Below are positions 55,945 through 64,000 of a stretch of 64,000 nucleotides of DNA, one piece after another. Made by a program: the position numbers and the translations under genes. The notes under the pieces are model-generated. The model ran no database searches and had not been told where the DNA came from. It worked only from the letters and a program-made list of their open reading frames with translations. Source of the stretch: Zychaea mexicana (Eukaryota > Mucoromycota > Mucoromycetes > Mucorales > Lichtheimiaceae); assembly GCF_025766255.1 (NCBI RefSeq), contig NW_026516681.1, positions 186,001 to 250,000 of the forward strand, read 5' to 3'. Positions within the stretch are counted from its first letter, which is position 1, and each line of letters begins with the position of its first letter.

Positions 55945-58900
55945 CGTTGTTTGGAAGATTGTAAAAAGCAATATTTTCATCTATACTTCTATTTAAACCA
56001 ACGGCGTGTGAAGTTAACAGCTTCGTAACAGTAAGGGTGTGACAAAAAATCATCAGCAGCTTATGTTGGTGCTTCATCTATCTGCTTTTGCTATCAGTGG
56101 AATGGAAATGACTTTTACCAGTAGTACGATTTACATTAACATGCGAAAGTGTTGACATCCAATGGCAAAAGTATCTTTGCTTTTACTACCATTGAACGGT
56201 TCTGCCCACGGTAGTAAGCTCCATTTTCCCCACCTCCATCACATCCTTTTCGTGGTTTACTTTTCTGTGCCACATATTTCGCTATTATAATCAACAATTA
56301 GATGTTCGTATCCGCAACATATAGTCTTAAAATAGATTTCTGAGAAAGATCGGCGGAGAGAACGCAATTTAGCTACGAACCTATTTGGCATTGTTTATCC
56401 GAACGAAGAAGAGGCTGAGAATGACAACATCACAGTACTATGCGCTTGCACAGCAAAAGCATTTGGCTTTGCAGATCAGATCCATGCAAATGCAAACGGC
56501 TATTCTACTTTCGGATAGCTATGCATAGCAAACAGTTGGGCTTTGCATTTGTGCTACATGAATACGCCCATGATGATTGATACAAAACTTTTGAAAGTTA
56601 CTATGCCTACCATCGATGCGCTGGTCTTTCCTTCGATGCAACTGTCCGTCAGTTTGTACATGACAAACAAGCGAAAGCATAAACAAAACTCACTTAATCA
56701 TCCAAAGGACAATGTCCGAGTAAAATTTTCCTACTGACAACATGGAAGAATAACTGTATGAGAAGTTAACGTGTTTGTTGCTTCGCTTAACTCCATCATG
56801 ACCTTTGGCCTTTTGCTTACAGCTTTTATTAGGAGTTCGATAAAGAAAATAGCGTAAAGACGAAGGCGAGGCAGCATAGTAGTTATTTATCTATCTAAAC
56901 AGTAGTAAGCGGGAACAATGATAGAAAAAAGTCAAGCGAAGTCCATGTCGATCAAGGTGGGGGTGTTGTCTCGACGCATGTTTATGGATCTACGGTGGGA
57001 TGAAGTGCGGCAAAAAGGCTAAGACGTGGAAGAGGAAGAGAGATAGAAGCCTTATAAACTATGAGAAAATTGAAGAGTTCAAGTGATTGTGTACAATAAC
57101 CTCAAAGTAATTGGATAACGTAGATACTACCTATCATAGCGAACGCGGTATCTGTTGCTGTGGGAGGAGACAAACAAGACCTCATCTAAGAAGAAAAATT
57201 AAACAAGCTGAATTAGAGGAAGGACAAAGGAAGATTCCCCCGATCATGTAACAATTTTGGTCAGATCTCAAGAGCCGAGCGCAATCCGCTGGCAAACCAC
57301 CAAGCATGCGTCATTGACCCCGACTACAAGGTCGGCGAGAGAATTCATTTGGGTGAACAAAGGTAGCGCAGAATGGTATAACCGTCGCTAGCTAGAAAGT
57401 TGGTGACATGGACAGTTATTGTACCTTTTATTAGTCTAGAAGCAGTTGCAAGTTGCCAATATGCAAAATAAGTGATAAAAAGTCGTATTACTGATTTGCC
57501 GAGCGGTTGAATTTTTTGTTCTCTACAAATATGATACTAATTAGATAGTTAGACAACAAGAAGGCAATTCGGGCATGTAAAGGAAAGGGTAGCACTTTAG
57601 TGCTTTTGAAAATTGAGCAGTCGAATGCTTGAAAGCTTCTTCCTGTTATGGGGTGAGATAAAGCGACGATGCTATTGCGATCTCAACTAAAGCGCACAAA
57701 GATCTCCCGGACATGGGGTTCAAAAGCGAAGAGCATTATCAATCGTTTTAGAGCCGATGCAGGATATTAATGAGGTATGATTGCCATAATCATTTCATGA
57801 ATTTATGATACACCTGCTTGAAGCGATGTAAAGACAAATATGAAGTATATGCTGATTCAAAACTTGTAGGTTTATTAGCATTACTATCGTGGTGAAGATA
57901 GCAAGATACAGGTATAAGCAAGGGAGAATATTGAAAAATGCTCTTGCTGTTTTTACATTTTATGTTGACACTACGAGCAACATTTGGTGACCACTTTCTC
58001 TCGTAAACAACGACACTGATGAATGATCTCTTTTCTTTCTGATCTTTGTTAGTAACGCATTTGCTTCGCATAGTTCTTCAGTAGATGGTCCGCAGTAAAA
58101 AGTGTACACGATTAAGGATATAGAGTAATCTTTTTATAAAGGCCAATTAACGGCATTGAATCGAGTTCATCACCCTATGTCTGGTCTTATTTAACGGGTA
58201 TCTTTAGACGAGATAGTTCTGGGCTCTTCGTAGCTTTTCCGCTCTTTTAGAAAAATGTTTTGGGGTAATAGAATATGTAAGAGGAAGGTAGCCCATCACA
58301 AAACCATCGTTTTTTCATGAAACCAAGAATTGGTTCAACAGTAAAGAATTACAAAATGACTATCAAGGGATCTCAACCGCGTTTCCCACCCTCCCCCTTT
58401 TCGCACCATGTCATTTTTCTTGTGAAGATGGTGAGTCATGGTGCTTTTATCCTTTGCTTATGATCTTATTAGATTTTGGTTTCTTTGATTCATGCATTGA
58501 TAGTGGTTACTGCGCATAACAGCACAAAATATCTGGGGCGGTGGAATGATGTGTGCAGTTGAAAAGATTGGAATGTTGTTGGTTATCAATCAGTCCACAG
58601 CACAGCCCGTTCTAAATCATAATGCTATCAACACCGTCACTGTGATTCTGAAATGTTTGCGCCATTTTTCATTATTTTGCCTTGCGCATCACATCTATTG
58701 ACAAATCTCTCTCAAACTCTGTTATGCATGAAACTTTAGTACCAGTCCATAAGGTATATTACGTTGGTAATTAATTTACCCTCACCCTTGAGCACATCAA
58801 GAAAGAAAGAAAAAGGCAAGCTTGGCCGAATCGTGAAAGATATCGAAAGCCTCCTTTTTCAACATACTGTAAACAACAATTCTTGTTTAGAACAAGAATG

Positions 58901-61900
58901 TGGAACAACTGGTTACACTGACAAAGCTGATGTTTAGGCTGCTATCCCGCGGATAAAAAAGTGGTCATTGCTGCTGTTTTGTTATTCCAGTACTATGGCG
59001 CGCCTACTATCTCCCTACTGCACGTCTTTGTCAAGTTCGCCGCTGTTTCTTTTTTGTCAAACACAAACAATAGTTACATCGCTGAGTGTAACCTGGGAGT
59101 TCCCATTTAGCAACTGAACCAGCAGCATTTTTGTTCTGTTGTGGTCACAGTCATCTTTATGGAGTCATCAGTGTGAGTAAGAATAATTTGGAGAAACAGA
59201 TCGAGATAGGATACTTGCATAATTTATACAAACCTCACAAAAGGATATAACATTACAAATACTATGTTCATCTCAAGTACTTTCATTACACAGGACTTTC
59301 TAATCTGTCCTTAATCAACCTTTGAGTTACTTATTTAATTTCTGTGAGACTGTGTACACCTAATCATGATACATTTTTAGGAAACGGCGAGCCCTTAACC
59401 CAACAACAGAGGCATTGGCAAACGGCCGTGATGACGAACAAAAACGGAAATGAGAGGGCTTAATACAAAAATTCTCAAGAGTCAGCACTAAGTTTCAAAT
59501 GTCCCATATTTACACCTCCAAGAATTTAGATTAATGAAGGGAAAAGACAATAGTGGCGGGTTTTATCGGCAACACCGGAAATTTGTGATAAACAAAAATA
59601 AAGACGTGACAAATGGTGGTTGGGGGAGGTTTCGATTTCTTGGCTTATTATGTTATCGTTTGTTGTTCTGTTCACAGGTTTATTGACTATTATGTCCCAC
59701 AGCTACTACAGTAGCATCGGATTATCCTTTTGCCGCCGCTTTATCTTCACTTGACTATCAATGCAAAGTAGTAAGGAAAAACTGCACTGCACTCATTTTG
59801 CTGTCACGAGATTTGTTGAAAGAGGAATTTGCCTGCCACATTATGATACTTATACCCGAATACAAAAGCACCAGATGAGCGTCCGTATGATCCGAGAAAT
59901 CAACGTGTGTCGCCGTTGCCGTAGTTGACAGGCCTTGTGTTCATGTGTCTTCTTTTCTCTTTATTAGTCAGAGTGTAATGTAAGATGTGTATGATAATGA
60001 TTGACTACGCATATCACACGCACAGCCCCAAGCCCCAAAACCCATCATCATTTTGTATTACCATGCACGCCTTTTTATTTGAAATGAAAGCTGAGCACCA
60101 ACAACAACATCACCACCATGATTCATGCATCCCGTTTGATCTTGTTGTTTGCTACTTTTTTTTGCACCCATATCTACCTTCTAAGCTAGAAAGAATTGGA
60201 AGTTACACTATTTACCACTGCTGCGTCATTATACATTATAGCTCTAAGTAACAAAAGTATACAATAATGCGTAACTATATATAACAGCAGCGATAGCAGA
60301 GGGCTCTAACCCAAACTAGTTCTTAGCCCTATATCTGATAAATCCCCATCTGTATCAGTGATTAGCATACATATATTACGCGTTAAGCAAACGTGATGTA
60401 TCTAATCACATTGGTTTCATTATTGATAAGTAGGACTACCAAATCATATAGCTCATTGGATTCTTTAAAACTACTCAATTTTTGATGCCTGGTAGCAGTC
60501 GACGATACATGCTGTTGCTGTTACTGATACGCAATGGATACTTTCCAAGTGACGCCCAATACAATTAATATGACATTGTGCCCTCTCAGCAGATCCGCCC
60601 CGGTGAGGCTGTGGCATGAAGGTCGTATGTAGTTCTTTTCCTGCCGAAATATTTTCATGTTCCCTCACATCATATAGCATCATATGAAAGAGAAGGAGTA
60701 AGAATTGAATGTATGGTCGTAATGATGACGCTGACGATATTGATAAAAACAAGGTTTGTAAATGATTTTAGAGGGAGCACTGCTTGCATATGTACGTTTA
60801 CATATACATAACGACACCTTTTTCTATATGAACGAGTATGTGTATATCACTGCTGCTTATAAATGATAGCAGAATGTTTTAGTTAGACGCTAAACAGCAA
60901 AACCTTCAACCGTTCTCCCGCCGGCCGCCCTTTTTGTGGAAATTAGGAACGCATGCACATATATAATACATACCTTGTGAGGATATTCAATACCGACATC
61001 AACGGAATGACCGTACCAATACTTATCAGCATTGTCATTTACCGGATCAGTTGAATACATTCATTTGTTTACATTTACATATATTAAAACTTTTAGCATA
61101 TGTAACAATTAGCTACAAGGTTTGAACAACCTTTCCACGGATTGTTGGACGCAAATAAAAGATACAAAGCAAGCATTAGTAGTCATAGTAGCCATAATCA
61201 TACAAGTTACTGCTAGCTGTGTCGGTCATGATCGACTCTTGTTGTAGTAATAGAATAATTGAAAATCTTGGCAAACTGTGAAACTCCAATTTTATAATTT
61301 ATGAACACTATGTTCAAGGTGTAATAAAGCACATAAAATTGTTGGGCTCCCTCTTTGAGAGAATCAATATGGTATGGTACATGTGTGTGGCATAAATGGG
61401 GTTTTGGGATGTGTCTCTTGTGCCACAACATACTTATTGACAAAAAGAACACCTTTGTCGTTGTGAGCACTCTAATCAAGTATTTGTACTCAATGCGCTT
61501 CCCTCTTATTATTCCACACATCTCCTTTGCCCTCCACCATCTTACACAAAAAGAAGCGATCTTTCTATGATGTGCTGCTGCTGCTGCTGCATTAGACTGC
61601 ATATATTTCTATGAGCACCAGCAACAACATCATCAACAACAACAACCGGTGTCAATGCGTCAAAAAAGAAGATCCACATGACCTTTTGTTGTTGTTTTGT
61701 ATGTTATTCCAAGTGATTAAAAAGAAAGTAATTATCACCATAATTTCAAGAACACCTCTCATATACTACAATTACGTTTCGAAAGAAAAATCCCGTTTCT
61801 GTCATATCAAACAAGCCTAGAGAAGGTGGAACGATACACAAAACAGGATATAGAAGAGTGGTACAGTTCGATGCCTACTGTAATGCATGTTGCAGCTGAT

Positions 61901-62437
61901 GCTGGATTTTCAAAAACGGTCACTCGCTTTTATTTTTTATTTATCAAAGAAGATGGCTTAAATGTTTAATTTGACTATTGCTGCATAGTAGAAAATGTGA
62001 GACTACATTCTAGCAGAGGCAATCAAATGAAGAGTTATACATAGATGTCTGAATAATGCATTTACCCGATTGGCGGTATATAAAACTGTATAATGCAACA
62101 CCTATCCCGTTCCTTCCGCATGGTCATAATTTCAGTGATGGGGGAGCGAGCTCCACATGATATTTTACACATAAAGAATACCAAGCAGGTGAAGTTCACG
62201 GATATCTTAAAGCTGCATAGTGTTGGCACAGCAGTATATAATATCGGCTTTTGTTCCTGCAGAATGTGTAACAAATCTTATTTAATCACATCTAGTGTCA
62301 CGAAGAACAAGGGGAGGGGGCGTTGCTGGGCTGTATAATGATGATGACGATGATGATGGTATTAGGTAACATTTAGTAAGAGGAGGGCTGTGTGGAAGCT
62401 GGGGGTGGAGGGAGGGGCAGAAGGAAGGAGAATGGTT

Positions 62438-62451
62438 GGGGGGGGGGGGGG
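62438..62451 (+). repeat. 14-bp G run
   Basis: Uninterrupted G in a purine-rich surrounding (GGAGGGAGGGGCAGAAGGAA upstream). Confidence 0.9.
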
Positions 62452-62494
62452 TTGGTAGAGGTAAGCATATGGGTATATAGATCGGAATTCGACT

Positions 62495-62521
62495 ACACAC
62501 ACACACACACAGAGAGAGAGA
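62495..62521 (+). repeat. Composite (AC)n(AG)n microsatellite
   Basis: Eight AC units followed directly by five AG units. Confidence 0.9.
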
Positions 62522-63330
62522 AATCACACGCAAAACCTTGTTGTTGTTGCTGTTGTTGACACAAAATGCAACCACGAGCTCAACCAGATATTTTTGTGTT
62601 TTGTTGCTGCACAAACAAACCAACAAGTTGCGGGCGAACAAGCCGGTCAAGTTAAAGTTAATATACTATCAGTGTTAAACAACCCTCGACCCATCATCAA
62701 CAAGCTCCATCCAAGCAAGAAGAAGGTTGAATCATGACAAAATTAAATGAACTCTATTATTCTTTACCACATGCATGACACTACTCAATCTGTTTATGTA
62801 TGTCCATACTACTACTATAGTACACCAGTTAGAACACCCTACGACGACCGCCCTGAAAAAATAAAATTTGTGCATAGCATGTATATTCAGAATGAGTGAG
62901 TGAAAGACACACATAGCATCATCTCATATATGCGGCAATTTGGAAACTTGTTTGGTTCATCACAAATATCAGGGCACATTTAGCCCATCCGTATTCCGCC
63001 TTACTAGTATGACCATGAGTACATTACATGCTTGATATGTAGCAGTTTTGTATATAGCACATCCGAGTGATATAGGAGGTATGCATATATGGAGTAGGAG
63101 AGGGCGTCAGCAAATAAAAAGAAGGGCCCTGGTTTAGAATAACGAAAATGTGGACAAGCAAACTCAAATTTTTTTTTTTGGTGCTTGGTGTTCACGTTAG
63201 TAAGATGTACATAGTAAGATGTATTGATGATGTTGACGAGCCCCAACCTCCCCATTCGTCGGGGAGCGAGGCCTAATAGATTCACGCAATAACCGGTATG
63301 TGAAATGGTTTGATGTGCAAAACACAAGAA

Positions 63331-63343
63331 GGGGGGGGGGGGG
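63331..63343 (+). repeat. 13-bp G run
   Basis: Uninterrupted G, followed by CGGTGGG. Confidence 0.9.
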
Positions 63344-64000
63344 CGGTGGGCATGTGTGTGACCCGAGCTGTTGTTTTTCTGTTTGGTGTAAGAGTTATGC
63401 GTGTATGAAAACTTAAGAAATAAAGTAAAACAAATATGAGGTTCCCGATTTCAAGGGCGGGGCAGGTACATGCATGCGTGCAGGCGCAGGAGGCAAGGAA
63501 GGAAGGCAGCAAATCAGGGTTAATAACGGCATTGCACTATTTTGTGACAAGAAACCGCGATCACACACATCTCAAAGAAGCTTTTTTTCTTTCTTGAATG
63601 TGTGCTGCTGTTGTTTACATTTGCACGCATGTGCACCATCACCACCACCACCACCACAGCAACAACAACAACATCAACAACACCATCGGCTCATGTGATC
63701 TCATTTCAGCCCACCTCCCTGCTCTCTTTTCGAGACTGTTTCTTTCTGCCTATATTTGCATCCATTTCCATATTCTCTCAACTGTCATTTTCCCTCATGC
63801 TATATGATTTACCAACCACGCCCCCCTCCCCTCCCAAAAGAACAACAATGCGTAAATAAATACTGAGGCACCTACTACACACACGACTCTTATGCATCGG
63901 GCATATACTATGCACAACCCATCAACTCATCTACCAAACATCGTCGCTCAATAGAGGATCTTTTATGTTCTTCAACTTCACGTGACCACCAGCAACCTCA

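Larger units (their letters stand above)
55945..64000. other. 8-kb stretch without a recognisable gene
   Basis: Only short chance ORFs on both strands and no conserved motif. The last 2 kb are rich in simple sequence: G runs at 62438 and 63331, (CA)n(GA)n at 62495, CAN-triplet runs near 61624 and 63635. Such tracts are common in long 5' leaders of fungal regulatory genes, so a gene may start beyond the window, but nothing here shows it. Confidence 0.45.

Noticed and set aside
53500..56050. Terminal inverted repeats for the Harbinger locus.
   Set aside because: I compared sequence around 53.5 and 55.9-56.0 kb and found no matching ends or TTA/TAA target duplication.
1..64000. CRISPR array or bacterial operon structure.
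   Set aside because: The regular 22-bp repeats have no constant spacers and are a minisatellite. Introns, TATA boxes and eukaryotic transposons show a fungal nuclear genome.

Overview
The window looks like nuclear DNA of a Mucoromycota fungus, most likely Mucorales. Genes are split by many short GT-AG introns (38-108 bp in the intact genes). The mix of PMT2-type mannosyltransferase, GPI-type chitin deacetylase, tnp2, Harbinger and Tc1 transposons, and an uncharacterised protein family that I recall as abundant in Mucorales, points the same way. I cannot assign a genus. Exon models were built by hand from splice signals; every model called intact has a length divisible by three.

Layout. 1-3864: debris of retroelements (a DIRS/Ngaro-like tyrosine recombinase end and a LINE end). 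3865-6304: first copy of a segmental duplication holding a first-exon fragment of a Rab escort protein gene and a broken F-box/LRR gene. 9018-10922: a low-complexity, membrane-anchored unknown gene. 10923-15592: repeat-derived, gene-free DNA. 15593-18423: second copy of the duplication, at constant offset +11,728 with two substitutions seen, carrying a 389-bp TA-flanked MITE that is absent from copy one. 18424 to about 29290: a roughly 10.9-kb palindrome with two arms of about 4.9 kb around a loop of about 1.0 kb. Each arm holds an uncharacterised nuclease-like gene copy, AT-rich organelle- or plasmid-like islands with a 216-codon ORF, and a 22-bp minisatellite.

30776-41168 is a compact housekeeping block: 2-phosphoglycerate kinase-like gene (-), mitochondrial GABA transaminase (+), PMT2-family protein O-mannosyltransferase (+), a 75-residue zinc-binding protein (+) and a chitin deacetylase (-). 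The last two large genes act on the cell surface: mannosylation of secreted proteins and chitosan formation.

43860-55944 is a transposon cluster: a decayed Tc1/mariner (IS630-type) transposase, a complete 6,651-bp CACTA-like element with CGG target duplications and three apparently intact genes, and a broken PIF/Harbinger gene pair. The CACTA element sits inside another ORF; removing it with one CGG copy restores that frame. 55945-64000 shows no gene, only simple-sequence tracts.

The main leads are the palindrome (edges more diverged than the core, as expected after gene conversion), the organelle-like DNA inside a nuclear intron, and the intact-looking CACTA element with its precisely readable insertion site.
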